Shown here: in pieces, positions 53,262-63,862 of the stretch
Layout: each line of letters starts with the position of its first letter
How positions within the stretch are numbered: the first letter of the stretch is position 1
Assembly: GCF_001425055.1 (NCBI RefSeq)
Contig: NZ_LMDK01000017.1
Coordinates: 445,502 to 509,501 of the forward strand
Origin: Pelomonas sp. Root1237
GTDB lineage: Bacteria > Pseudomonadota > Gammaproteobacteria > Burkholderiales > Burkholderiaceae_C
DNA length: 64,000 bases
Direction: 5' to 3'
The notes under the pieces: generated by a model
The model's database searches: none
The model's input: the letters and a program-made list of their open reading frames with translations, nothing else
What the model was told of the DNA's origin: nothing
Program-made: the position numbers and the translations under genes

Positions 53262-53894
53262 TCAGCCCTGACGGCGGCGTGCCGCGATGGCCAGCAGGCC
53301 GGCGAGCATCAGCAGCACGCTGCCCGGCTCGGGCACCGGGGCCACGTCGCCGACGCGCACGGCCCAGGCCTGGGCCAGGGTGTCGGTGGCGAGCTGGTCC
53401 TGCAGACCCATGCCCATGAAGAAGCTCAAGGCCCAGCCGGGTTCGGAGGCCGTGCCCGTCCAGAACACCGGCCCGACCGGGCTGTTCGGATCGACGAGGC
53501 CGCTGAACGAGCCGGTCTGCGTGGGCCCGGCGGCCGTGTTGCCCAGGCTGGCGTAGAAGAGGTGGCCCAGCTCGCTGTTTGCACCGTTGTTGTTGATGCC
53601 GATGTCGGTGGAGCCGTCCTCTGAATAGTCCAGCTGCAGCGCGCTGCCATTGACCGGCGCCACCACCGGCAGGCGCCAGTCGTCGAAGCCGCCAAAGCTC
53701 AAGGAAGCCGCCCATTGCAGCGCGTCGGCCTGCGTGCGCAGCCCGCCGGTGGTGGCATCGGCCAGCCAGGTCAGGTTGGTCTGCGTGTCGTAGACCATGG
53801 CGCCGTTGGCACGCGGCTGCAATTCGGCGCGGGCCGTTGCACCGATCAGCAAACCAGTTATTGCCAGGCCGGCAAGCAGCGTCTTCTTGGTCAT
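53262..53894 (-). CDS. PEP-CTERM protein with DUF1566 (Lcl C-terminal) domain
   Basis: This 210-residue exported protein has a signal peptide (about 1-23), a DUF1566-like domain (MVYDTQTNLTWLADATTGG, FDDWRLPVVAPVNG) and a C-terminal PEP-CTERM sorting signal (VPEPGSVLLMLAGLLAIAARRRQG): PEP motif, hydrophobic helix and basic end. Exosortase would cleave and anchor or release it. It is separated by 10 nt from the lysozyme-like gene on the same strand and may be co-transcribed. Confidence 0.85.
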   Translation of the reverse strand: MTKKTLLAGLAITGLLIGATARAELQPRANGAMVYDTQTNLTWLADATTGGLRTQADALQWAASLSFGGFDDWRLPVVAPVNGSALQLDYSEDGSTDIGINNNGANSELGHLFYASLGNTAAGPTQTGSFSGLVDPNSPVGPVFWTGTASEPGWALSFFMGMGLQDQLATDTLAQAWAVRVGDVAPVPEPGSVLLMLAGLLAIAARRRQG

Positions 53895-54134
53895 GGGCGG
53901 GGCGACGGCGTCGCGTGAACTGAGGGCGGGTCGCATGGTCTGCAAAACCACTGTGCAGCGACCAGCGGGTTAGTCCGGCAATGCCCTGCCAATTCAAGCG
54001 GGCGGCATAACCGCCTGGAATGCGCCCTGCCATGCACGAAGATGGGCTTTCCTGGCGTCAGCGGGACAATCTCCGGCCCACCGCCGCGCCTCCCTAGTTC
54101 TCGGGGGGTCGACGACCTCCGCGTCCCCGCCCGC

Positions 54135-54656
54135 ATGCCCATCGCCGACTGGTTCTCGCCCGCTCAACTCTTCGGCTATGTCGCCTTTGTGCTCGGCGTC
54201 GGCTGCTTCTTGCAGACCGATGACCGCCGCTTCAAGTGGTTCATGACGGGCGAGTGCATTGCCTATGTCGCCCACTTCGCGCTGCTGGGCAACCCGACGG
54301 CGGTGGTGAGTTCATCTCTGTCCATGCTGCGTTCGCTGTTGTCGCTGCATACGCGTTCGGTGTGGGTGGCCGTCGTCATCGTGGCGGCCAACCTCGGTTT
54401 TGGCTTGGGCCTGGCCCACAGGCCCAGCGACTGGCTGCCGCTGACGGCGTCCTGCCTGGGCACGATTGCCCTCTTCACGCTGCAGGGCATTCCGATGCGG
54501 CTGCTGATGCTGTGTGGCACCGGGCTGTGGATCGCCAACAACCTGATCGCAGGCTCCATCGGCGGCACGGCGCTGGAGGTGGTTATTGCGGTCATCAACC
54601 TGACCACCATCGCAAGGATGATCAGGTCTCGCCCAGCCGCTCGAACTCCGCAATGA
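54135..54656 (+). CDS. YgjV-family inner membrane protein
   Basis: This 173-residue protein has about five or six hydrophobic helices and the YgjV-type start (QLFGYVAFVLGVGCFLQTDDRRFKWFMTGECIAYVAHFALLG). The function of E. coli YgjV is unknown. ATG 54135 fits the family start; upstream in-frame ATG codons would add unrelated residues. It converges on the BrkB gene, overlapping it by 35 nt. Confidence 0.8.
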   Translation: MPIADWFSPAQLFGYVAFVLGVGCFLQTDDRRFKWFMTGECIAYVAHFALLGNPTAVVSSSLSMLRSLLSLHTRSVWVAVVIVAANLGFGLGLAHRPSDWLPLTASCLGTIALFTLQGIPMRLLMLCGTGLWIANNLIAGSIGGTALEVVIAVINLTTIARMIRSRPAARTPQ

Positions 54657-55497
54657 CCTGGGCTCCATACAGCAGCAGCGTGGCCGCGACCTCCAGGCTC
54701 AACAGCACGGCGATGGCCGTGGTCAGGGAGCCGTAGACGGTGCCGATCTGCGACAGCGTGCCGAAGTACCAGACCAGCACATGGCGCGACAGCTCCCACA
54801 GCAGGGCGGCGGCCAGTGCACCGATCAGCGCCAACGGCAGCGACGGCCGCCCGCCCGGCATGACCATGTAGACCGAGGCCAGCACGAAAACCTCGCCGGC
54901 AAACCCCAGCAGATACAGCATGACGCCGGACACCCCGTCCAGCGACCAGCTGAAGCCCAGGAGCTCCACCTCGCGCTGACCCAGGGCCTGGAAGCGGCCG
55001 GCCACCAGCGTCACCAGCAGCAGGCCCACGCTCAGGCAGAGGATATAGACATAGGGGATCAGCGCCGAGATCAGGAAATGCCGCTGGTTGAGCTTGCGCC
55101 GGTGATGAAAGATGGCCGACATTGCGCTCTCCAGCACGGAGAAGGCCAGCGAGCTGAAGAACAGCATGCTGACCAGCAGCACCCAGCCCATCACCTCGCG
55201 GTGGGCCAGGAAGCGCGCCAGCTCGGCCACCACGGCGGCCGACTGCCCCGGCACCAGCCATTCCAGGTAGCGGCCCACCGTCTGCAGCAGCCGCGCGGGG
55301 TCGACCCAGTGCGACAGCGCGATGACGCTGAGGATCATCAGCGGCACGATGGACAGCAGCGCGTAATAGGCCACCGCACCGGCCAGCAGCAGGCCCTGGT
55401 TGGCGCGGAAGGATTTGAGCGTCTGCCAGGCGAAGCCCCAGGGGTTGTGCAGCACGCGGGCGGTCTGGCGCGCAAACTGTTGAGTAAAAAGGCGCAT
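54622..55497 (-). CDS. YihY/BrkB-family membrane protein
   Basis: This 291-residue membrane protein of the YihY/BrkB family has six to seven hydrophobic helices, with the family patterns AYYALLSIVPLMILS, LFFSSLAFSVLESAM and TVYGSLTTAIAVLLSLEVAATLLLYGAQV. The old label RNase BN is not supported for this family; its transport role is unclear. The start at 55497 (MRLFTQQFARQ) is inferred from the family length. Confidence 0.88.
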   Translation of the reverse strand: MRLFTQQFARQTARVLHNPWGFAWQTLKSFRANQGLLLAGAVAYYALLSIVPLMILSVIALSHWVDPARLLQTVGRYLEWLVPGQSAAVVAELARFLAHREVMGWVLLVSMLFFSSLAFSVLESAMSAIFHHRRKLNQRHFLISALIPYVYILCLSVGLLLVTLVAGRFQALGQREVELLGFSWSLDGVSGVMLYLLGFAGEVFVLASVYMVMPGGRPSLPLALIGALAAALLWELSRHVLVWYFGTLSQIGTVYGSLTTAIAVLLSLEVAATLLLYGAQVIAEFERLGET

Positions 55498-55623
55498 GTC
55501 ACAGGGTCGGCCACCAGCGCCGCAACGCCTTGTCGGCCGCCACAACGCCCCCGTGTCGGACGGCGCCGTGAAGCGTGCAAGAGCGAGCACGGGTGGGTGT
55601 AACAGCGCGTACGCTGCTCCGTC

Positions 55624-56781
55624 ATGAGCGCCCTTCCCAACAGCACCGACCCTGCACCGCCCACCAGCGAACCGTTGCGCCTGCACATGCCGGTGGACGT
55701 GCGCAGCTTCTCGCTGGCGCTGCTGGCGCTGGTGGCCGTGCTGTTCACCCTGCATGTGGCCGCTGCGGTCTTCGTGCCGTTGCTGCTCGGCCTGATGTTG
55801 AGCTATGCACTGGCGCCGGTGGTCGAACAGCTCCAGCGGCTGCGGCTGCCGCGCGCGGTGGCCGCAGCCATGCTGCTGCTGAGCCTGGTGGGCGCTGTTG
55901 GTTGGACGGGCTATGCGCTCTCCGACGACGCCGGCAAGCTGCTCGAATCACTGCCCGCAGCCACCGAGAAAGTGCGCGCGGCCGTGGCGGCCCACCGGCC
56001 CGGATCGAGCAGTGCCCTGGTCCAGATGCAGAAGGCGGCCACCCAGCTGGAGCAGGCGGCCGAGGCCGGCGCGCCGGGACCGGCAACAGCAAGCTCGCGC
56101 GGCATCACACGCGTCGTCGTCGAGCGGCCGCGTTTCAACCTGCATGACTATCTCTGGACCGGCACGCTGGGCCTGCTGGCCTCGGTGGGCGCGGTGATGG
56201 TGGTGGTGTTCATCGCCTTCTTCCTGCTGGCATCGGGCGACACCTTCCGGCGCAAGCTGGTGCACCTGGCCGGCCCGACATTCGCCAAACGGCGCCTGAC
56301 GGTCCAGACCCTGGACGAGATCGGTGCGCAGATCCAGCGCTACCTGCTGGTGCAAGTGTTTACCAGCGCCGTGGTGGGCCTGACCATCTGGCTGGCCTTC
56401 CTGCTCGTGGGCCTGGAGCACGCGGCCGTCTGGGGCGTGGTGGCCTTCGTGCTGGACTTCGTGCCCTACCTCGGCGCCGCCGTGCTGACCACCAGCGCGG
56501 GCCTGATGAGCTTCGTGCAGTTCGGCAACGTGGACATGGCGCTGCTGGTGTCGGGCATCGCGCTGGGCGTGCACACGCTCTCGGGCAATCTGCTGATGCC
56601 GTATTTGAGCAGCCGCAGCAGCCGCATGAACGCGGTCGTCGTGTTCATCGGCGTGCTGGCCTTCGGCTGGCTGTGGGGCGTGTGGGGCCTGCTGCTCGCC
56701 GTGCCCATCCTGGCCAGCGTCAAGGCGGTGTGCGACCGGGTGGAGGGGCTGCAGCCCATCGGCGAGCTGCTGGGTACCTGA
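55624..56781 (+). CDS. AI-2E/PerM-family transporter
   Basis: This 385-residue protein has eight predicted helices in the AI-2E (PerM) family arrangement: a first helix pair (about 30-75), a soluble coiled region (about 95-190), then helices around IGAQIQRYLLVQVFTSAVVGL and VAFVLDFVPYLGAAVLT. A GNLLMPYLSSRSSRMNAVVVFIGVLAFGWLWGVWGLLLAVP block follows. It may export a quorum-sensing or other small molecule or ions; no substrate is implied here. Confidence 0.9.
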   Translation: MSALPNSTDPAPPTSEPLRLHMPVDVRSFSLALLALVAVLFTLHVAAAVFVPLLLGLMLSYALAPVVEQLQRLRLPRAVAAAMLLLSLVGAVGWTGYALSDDAGKLLESLPAATEKVRAAVAAHRPGSSSALVQMQKAATQLEQAAEAGAPGPATASSRGITRVVVERPRFNLHDYLWTGTLGLLASVGAVMVVVFIAFFLLASGDTFRRKLVHLAGPTFAKRRLTVQTLDEIGAQIQRYLLVQVFTSAVVGLTIWLAFLLVGLEHAAVWGVVAFVLDFVPYLGAAVLTTSAGLMSFVQFGNVDMALLVSGIALGVHTLSGNLLMPYLSSRSSRMNAVVVFIGVLAFGWLWGVWGLLLAVPILASVKAVCDRVEGLQPIGELLGT

Positions 56782-56868
56782 ACGGGTGGCCGCCGGCCGC
56801 GCCGCATAACGCTCCGCTGACGCTGCCGCGGCTAGACTGGCTTTCTCCTCACCTGGCTGGAGCCCCTC

Positions 56869-57864
56869 ATGAACCGTGTCGTGCCCTGGGTTGCCGCGCT
56901 CACGTTGAGCATCGGACTCGCACCGGCCTGCCTGGCCGCCTACACCGCCACCGCCGAGGTCAACGCCCAAGCGCTGGGCCAGGCCTCGGTCAACGAACTC
57001 GCCCCGGTCGTGCTGGGGTCGAGCGACCAGCAGCGCGACACGCGGGCCAGCGGAACGGCCACTGCCAGCGTCGGCGTCAGCAGACATGCCCAGGTGGGTA
57101 CGGCCGATGCCGGCGGGGGCGCCAGCAGCTGGGCGCAGGTGGTGGCGGGGGGCATTCAACTGCAGGCCACCGGCACCGGCAACGGGCTGTTCCTGTCGCC
57201 CGGCGACGCCTGGTTTGCGCGCATCCTCGGCCGCGGCACCGCTTACGCCGGTGCCAGCTTCAGCGACGGCCTGACCTTCTCCGTGCCCGGGCTGGCGGTC
57301 GGCGCACCGCTGACTTTGACCTTCGGGATCAATGTCACCGGCAGCATCTCCAGCATGGGCCAGTTCGCCCAGGGCCTGTCGGGCTACGGCACGGTCACCG
57401 ACATGCGCTGGCATGTCTCGCTGGGCAACCTCTCCGACGGCCGCAGCGAAAGCGAATACAACAGCAACGGCCTGATCGACCGCAGCGCGGTGGCTACCGG
57501 CCTCAGGAGCTTCGTGGCGACGGTCGGCAACGGCGTGCCGACGGTGCTGGCCATGGAGGCCTCGGTGGGCGCCTCGGCGCAGGGTGGCGTGAGTTGCCGC
57601 GGTTGTGGCTTCGCCGCGCTATATGCCGAGGGAAACTCCTACGCCGACTTCAGTCACACCTTCGCCTGGAACGGTATCCAAGGGGCCCTCGATGCCGCCG
57701 GCAACCCGCTCGCGCTGGCCGACCTGCAGGTCATGTCATCGTCGGGCTTCAATTACCTGAGCGCCTGGTCGGCCCCGGTGCCCGAGCTGCCGTCGCCTGC
57801 GCTGATGGCGGCCGGCCTGCTGGTGCTGGCGGGCTTCGTTGGGAAGCGCCGCCACCCTCGCTGA
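56869..57864 (+). CDS. PEP-CTERM-type exported protein
   Basis: This 331-residue protein has a signal peptide (about 1-25, CLAAY) and a beta-rich middle part with many Gly/Ser/Thr residues. Its C-terminal sorting signal is of PEP-CTERM form, though with PELPSP in place of PEP (VPELPSPALMAAGLLVLAGF, then basic GKRRHPR). The middle domain was not recognised. It is probably a secreted, exosortase-processed surface protein. The 221 bp that follow hold no convincing gene. Confidence 0.75.
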   Translation: MNRVVPWVAALTLSIGLAPACLAAYTATAEVNAQALGQASVNELAPVVLGSSDQQRDTRASGTATASVGVSRHAQVGTADAGGGASSWAQVVAGGIQLQATGTGNGLFLSPGDAWFARILGRGTAYAGASFSDGLTFSVPGLAVGAPLTLTFGINVTGSISSMGQFAQGLSGYGTVTDMRWHVSLGNLSDGRSESEYNSNGLIDRSAVATGLRSFVATVGNGVPTVLAMEASVGASAQGGVSCRGCGFAALYAEGNSYADFSHTFAWNGIQGALDAAGNPLALADLQVMSSSGFNYLSAWSAPVPELPSPALMAAGLLVLAGFVGKRRHPR

Positions 57865-58085
57865 GGCCGCAAGCCGTTTCATTTGGGGACCATGCGGCTC
57901 ATGTCGCGCGCCTGCCCTGATCGAGTCCTGCTGCGTCTGGCCGACGCGGCGCAGCGCGTGGAGTTGGGCAGGTTGCAGCAGCCGCTGGCCGCCAGAGATG
58001 CGGCGCGGTTGGCCTGGCTCGCGATCGAGGGGCCGCCGGCTGGCGCGAGAACTACCTGACCCGCGCGCCGGTGCTGGTGCAGGCT

Positions 58086-59024
58086 CTAACGATTTGCCGA
58101 GTAGTTCACCGGCAGCCAGTCATAGCCCTTGCCGTCGGCGCGCAGCTTGCCGATGCCGGGGAATGACACGTGCGTGACCGCCACGTAGTAGCCGTCTTTG
58201 GCCGCAGCCGCATAGGCCTTCTCGCGGGCGGGCGCGGCGGCCTTGGGGTCGGAGTCGAAGCTCATGGTCACGGCCGGCTCCGGGAACTGCACGGCGGCGA
58301 CGTGCATCAGGTCACCCCAGAACATGATCTTCTGGCCCTTGCTCTCGGCGACATAGTTGCTGTGGCCGGGCGTGTGGCCGTAGGCCGGATAGGCCTTCAC
58401 GCCGGGGACGATCTCGACGCCACCGGCACTGCCGTCGAAGGGCTTGAAGCGGCCCGCGTCGGCATACGCCTTCACGTTGGCCGCGATGGCCTTGGCACCG
58501 TCGCCCTTGGCGACCTGTTCGGGCGCCAGCCAGAAGTCGGCGTCGCGCTTGTCCACGCGCAGCGTCGCGTTGGGAAAGTTGGCCTTGCCGTCGACAGCCG
58601 TGCCGCCGATGTGGTCGCCGTGCATATGCGTGATGACCACTTCGTCGACCTGCTCAGGCGCATAGCCCGCAGCCTTGAGGTTGGCCAATACCCGGCCCAA
58701 CGTCGGGCCGTACAGGCCAGCGGCGCCGGTATCGACGAGGACGATCTTGGCCCCGGTGTTGATCAGGTAGGCGTTGAAGGATGTCTCCAGCGGCACGCCG
58801 AGGTAGGCGTGCTGCAGGGCCTTGACCGTGTTGGGCACGGGCTGCTGCAGCAGCTTGTCGACGGGCAGGTCCAGCGTGCCGTCGGACAGGGCCGTGACCT
58901 CGAAATCGCCAAGCTGCATGCGGTACCAGCCCGGCGCCTGGCCCTTGAGCTGCGGGCCGGCGGCGAAGGCTGTGGTGGCACTGAAACCAATGGCGATGGC
59001 GGCGGGAAGCAGGCGTTTGAGCAT
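58086..59024 (-). CDS. Exported metallo-beta-lactamase-fold hydrolase
   Basis: This 312-residue periplasmic MBL-fold protein has a signal peptide (about 1-21) and metal-binding motif THMHGDH (His133, His135, Asp137, His138). Further metal ligands sit in GHTPGHSNY and in the late THVSFPGIG segment. It resembles quorum-quenching-lactonase- or glyoxalase-like MBL enzymes, but the substrate is unknown. It is divergent from a TonB-dependent receptor gene across 259 bp, and a shared regulation is possible. Confidence 0.88.
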   Translation of the reverse strand: MLKRLLPAAIAIGFSATTAFAAGPQLKGQAPGWYRMQLGDFEVTALSDGTLDLPVDKLLQQPVPNTVKALQHAYLGVPLETSFNAYLINTGAKIVLVDTGAAGLYGPTLGRVLANLKAAGYAPEQVDEVVITHMHGDHIGGTAVDGKANFPNATLRVDKRDADFWLAPEQVAKGDGAKAIAANVKAYADAGRFKPFDGSAGGVEIVPGVKAYPAYGHTPGHSNYVAESKGQKIMFWGDLMHVAAVQFPEPAVTMSFDSDPKAAAPAREKAYAAAAKDGYYVAVTHVSFPGIGKLRADGKGYDWLPVNYSANR

Positions 59025-59283
59025 GGGTCGTCTCCGAGGGATTTGGGGCAAGCGGCGCAGGATAGCTGCGGGTTTCGTCCCTTGCAGCCCCAAGGGTCGT
59101 TGTCTGCAAACTGGACACCGTCCGCGCCGGCAAACGACTGGAATCCGGACGGCCTCAGCGCCACGGACGGCAAATTCGCGGGTTAGCTCGCAAGGGTTTG
59201 CCTGTAACTCGCCCCGACTTGGCGCGGGCATGGCTTTTGCGCTTTCTCTCCTGGTTCCGAACACAACAACCAGGAGACAAGCC

Positions 59284-61473
59284 ATGACCCGACGCCTGCC
59301 GGCGCCCTCGCCGCTGCATTTCGCCATCCTCGCCACGCTGGGCGCCACGATCGCTCTGCCGGCAGCCGCACAAAGCGCAGTCGAGCCGGCGGTGACGACG
59401 CTGGAGGTCGTCAAGGTCACGGCGCGCAAGCGGGAGGAGTCGCTGCAGGACGTGCCGGTGGCGGTCACGGCGCTGACCGCCGACCAACTCGACAAGCTGG
59501 CCATCAAGGATCTCGGCGACCTGCAGGGCCAGGTGCCCAACCTGACCATCTACGCCGCACGCGGCAGCAACACGACCATCACGACCTTCATCCGCGGCGT
59601 CGGCCAGGCCGACCCGCTGTGGGGTGTGGACCCCGGCGTGGGCATCTATTTCGACGACGTCTACATCGCCCGGCCGCAGGGCGCGCTGCTGGATGTGTAC
59701 GACGTGCAGCGCGTGGAGGTGCTGCGCGGCCCGCAGGGCACGCTGTACGGCAAGAACACGATTGGCGGCGCGGTGAAGTACGTGTCCAAGCCGCTCCCCA
59801 CGACGACCGAGGGCTCGGTGACGCTGGCGGTCGGCAGCTATGGCCAGGTGACGGCCAAGGGCGGCGTGGGCACGGCCGTCAATGACGGCCAGATCCGTTT
59901 CCGTGTCGCCGGCGCCAGCCTGAACCGCGACGGCTACGGCAAGAACCTGACCGATGGCAGCCCGGTCAGCGACCAGAACACGACGAGCGGCCGCATCTCG
60001 GCCGGGTGGTTCCCGACCGGCTCGAGCTTCAACGCCCAGGTTTCGGTGGACCGCACACGCGACGACTCGCACATGCGCGGCTTCCAGCGCCTGAACGTCA
60101 GCGCCTTCGACCCCGCCAAGACACCGCCCACCCCGGGCCGCTACGACATCGCGACAGGCATGCCCAATGCCAACGGCACCAGCAGCGAGGGCGAATCACT
60201 GACGTTGAACTGGGGCGCCAGCGAGGCCTGGAGCCTGAAGTACATCCTGGCGCATCGCGCTTCTGACACCAGCACCTCCATCGACTTCGACGGCCTGCCC
60301 AACAGAACAGCCGACGTGCGCGCCGAGTACCACGACAGCTCGCAGAGCCATGAGCTGCAGGCCATCTACGAAGGCCAGAACAGCTCGGGCGTTGTCGGTG
60401 TCTACTACTTCGACGGACGCGCCGGCGGCACGGTGCGCAACAATTTCTTCAACCTCTCATTCGGTACGACCAACGGCCTGGTCTACACCGAGGGCAAGGC
60501 CGTCTTCGGCGACTGGAGCTGGCGCCTGAGCCCGGCCTTCAGCGTCAGCACGGGACTGCGCTACACCAAGGAGGACAAGCGCGCCGTCGTGCTGAACCAG
60601 GCCTTCGCCAACGATCAGTTCAGCGGCACGCCCATCGCCGTGCCGGCCAATTTCGACAAGAGCCTCTCGGTCAGCAACACCTCACCGCGCCTGTCCCTTG
60701 AATACAGGGCCAGCAAGGAGATCAAGCTCTACACGACAGCCTCGCGCGGCTTCAAGAGCGGCGGCTACAACATCCGCGCCAACACCGTGGCGTTCCCGTC
60801 TTCGGGCAGGCCCTTCGCCGACGAGAAGCTCGACTCGCTGGAACTGGGCGCCAAGATGATCCTGGACGGCGGCCGCCTGGAGCTGAACACGGCCCTGTTC
60901 CACAACAAGTACAAGAACGTGCAGCTCTCGGTGTTCACGAGCTACACCCAGGCCAACGGCCAGCCCGGCTTCTTCGGCGACTTCACCAATGCCGGCAAGG
61001 CGACCGTGCAGGGCGCCGAGGTCGAGTTCCTGTGGATGCCGACCCCCGCCTGGCGCATCAGCGGCAACCTGGCCACGCTGGACGCCAAGTACGACGAATA
61101 CATCGACCGCGGCGTCAACGTGGCCGACCAGAAGAAGTTCACCAACACGCCCAAATACCAAGCGGGCCTGAACATCGAGCACAACGCAAAGCTGGCCATG
61201 GGCACGCTGCGCTCGCGGCTGGGCGTCACCCACCGCAGCAAGGTCTACCCGACGACCGACCTGTCCGAAGCGCTGGCCCAGGATGCCTACACGCTGGTCA
61301 ACGCCGGCCTGATCTGGGAGAAGGACGCCAAGCTGAGCTTCTTCCTGCAAGGCAGCAACCTGACCAACAAGGCCTACAAGACCGACGGCTACAACATCGC
61401 CGCGCTCAGCGTGCTGAACGCCTACTACGGCCCGCCACGCACGTTCACGATTGGCGGGACGTTCAAGTTCTGA
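59284..61473 (+). CDS. TonB-dependent outer membrane receptor
   Basis: This 729-residue outer membrane receptor has a signal peptide (about 1-28). A TonB-box/plug region opens with VVKVTARKREESLQDVPVAV and continues with VQRVEVLRGPQGTLYGKNTIGGAV. A 22-strand barrel follows, ending in TFTIGGTFKF with the terminal aromatic residue typical of barrel sorting. The sequence style matches receptors found in Sphingomonads and Burkholderiales for plant- or polymer-derived substrates rather than a named siderophore receptor. It is complete; the ligand is unknown. Confidence 0.93.
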   Translation: MTRRLPAPSPLHFAILATLGATIALPAAAQSAVEPAVTTLEVVKVTARKREESLQDVPVAVTALTADQLDKLAIKDLGDLQGQVPNLTIYAARGSNTTITTFIRGVGQADPLWGVDPGVGIYFDDVYIARPQGALLDVYDVQRVEVLRGPQGTLYGKNTIGGAVKYVSKPLPTTTEGSVTLAVGSYGQVTAKGGVGTAVNDGQIRFRVAGASLNRDGYGKNLTDGSPVSDQNTTSGRISAGWFPTGSSFNAQVSVDRTRDDSHMRGFQRLNVSAFDPAKTPPTPGRYDIATGMPNANGTSSEGESLTLNWGASEAWSLKYILAHRASDTSTSIDFDGLPNRTADVRAEYHDSSQSHELQAIYEGQNSSGVVGVYYFDGRAGGTVRNNFFNLSFGTTNGLVYTEGKAVFGDWSWRLSPAFSVSTGLRYTKEDKRAVVLNQAFANDQFSGTPIAVPANFDKSLSVSNTSPRLSLEYRASKEIKLYTTASRGFKSGGYNIRANTVAFPSSGRPFADEKLDSLELGAKMILDGGRLELNTALFHNKYKNVQLSVFTSYTQANGQPGFFGDFTNAGKATVQGAEVEFLWMPTPAWRISGNLATLDAKYDEYIDRGVNVADQKKFTNTPKYQAGLNIEHNAKLAMGTLRSRLGVTHRSKVYPTTDLSEALAQDAYTLVNAGLIWEKDAKLSFFLQGSNLTNKAYKTDGYNIAALSVLNAYYGPPRTFTIGGTFKF

Positions 61474-61539
61474 TTCAGAAGGGCCCCCGCGGCCCATCTG
61501 ATGCTGTCGGCCCCCCGCGCATCACCGGGCGCCTGCATG

Positions 61540-61563
61540 AAAAAACCCGCCTCACGGCGGGTT
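61540..61563 (-). terminator. Intrinsic terminator of the 61588 gene
   Basis: An 8-bp perfect stem (AACCCGCC with GGCGGGTT) around a 4-nt loop is followed, on the minus strand, by a run of six T. It lies 25 nt past the stop of the minus-strand PEP-CTERM gene, so it fits a Rho-independent terminator for it. The TonB receptor gene, coming from the other side, could also stop here. Confidence 0.85.
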
Positions 61564-61587
61564 GATCGTCAGCGCGGGATCGGCTCC

Positions 61588-62139
61588 TCAGGCGCGACGG
61601 CGGCGCGAGCTCGCCAGACCCAGCAGGCTCATCCCCACCAACGCCAGCGTTGCGGGCTCCGGCAGGACGCCGCTGCGGTTGTAGTTGACGCCCGTGGGAT
61701 CGTCCATCGTGTTGCAGCCAGCGCCGAAGCTCTGGCAGTGCAGGCTCAAGCCACCACCGGTGCGGGTGTAGTTGGCCGCGAAGGAGATGGTCGACTGCAG
61801 GGGCGCGCCGGCCCAGAAGAACAGGTCGACCTCGACGGAGTCGGCGATATTGCCCAGGTAGTTTTCGGTCCAGCCCGACAAATTGACGGACGGGCCGCTT
61901 GCGATCACGTAGTTCGGATTGACCAGATTCGCCACCCAGCCCGCCGGCAGAGTCGAAAGGCCAGGGCCGGCGAAGGGACCGGCACCCGTATCGCCGACGA
62001 TGAAGAACTCGACCGTCGTCGTCGGTCCGCAACCTCCGCAACCTTGCGTGATCACCCAGCCCGCGAATGCCGCAGGGGCGGCGAACAGCGAAGAAGCCAG
62101 CAGCGAAGCTGCAGCAACGAATTTCATGAACTTGGTCAT
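61588..62139 (-). CDS. PEP-CTERM protein
   Basis: This 183-residue exported protein has a signal peptide (about 1-26, AFAGW), two cysteine pairs (CGGCG, CQSFGAGCN), a beta-rich middle and the C-terminal sorting signal LPEPATLALVGMSLLGLASS followed by RRRRA. ATG 62139 follows a G-rich ribosome-binding site. The function of the mature part is unknown. It is divergent from the sigma-54 activator gene and is followed by a strong terminator, so it is probably expressed on its own. Confidence 0.85.
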   Translation of the reverse strand: MTKFMKFVAAASLLASSLFAAPAAFAGWVITQGCGGCGPTTTVEFFIVGDTGAGPFAGPGLSTLPAGWVANLVNPNYVIASGPSVNLSGWTENYLGNIADSVEVDLFFWAGAPLQSTISFAANYTRTGGGLSLHCQSFGAGCNTMDDPTGVNYNRSGVLPEPATLALVGMSLLGLASSRRRRA

Positions 62140-62350
62140 ACCCCCACCCCATCTATTTGTAAAAGCCACATCGGCAATGGGTGCGCTTGCAAGCATCGAG
62201 CCAAGACAGAAAACCCTATAAGAATCATTAACTTGCTCAAGTATTTCGGTATGCATCTTCACAGTGTGTCAAATTGTTCGACAACCTCGGATGCGGGGGG
62301 CGCAGCATTGGCGACCTGCGGTTGACGGCCGCGTTACATTGCCCGTCGCC

Positions 62351-63838
<1,488 letters not shown>

Positions 63839-63862
63839 CACAGGCGCTTCGCGGACCCGGCC

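Noticed and set aside
57892-58059. A 55-codon plus-strand ORF between the PEP-CTERM gene and the MBL gene
   Set aside because: Composition is ordinary for any open frame in this GC-rich DNA and no family was recognised; a neighbouring frame (ending about 58089) reads equally plausibly, so at most this is a decayed gene end.
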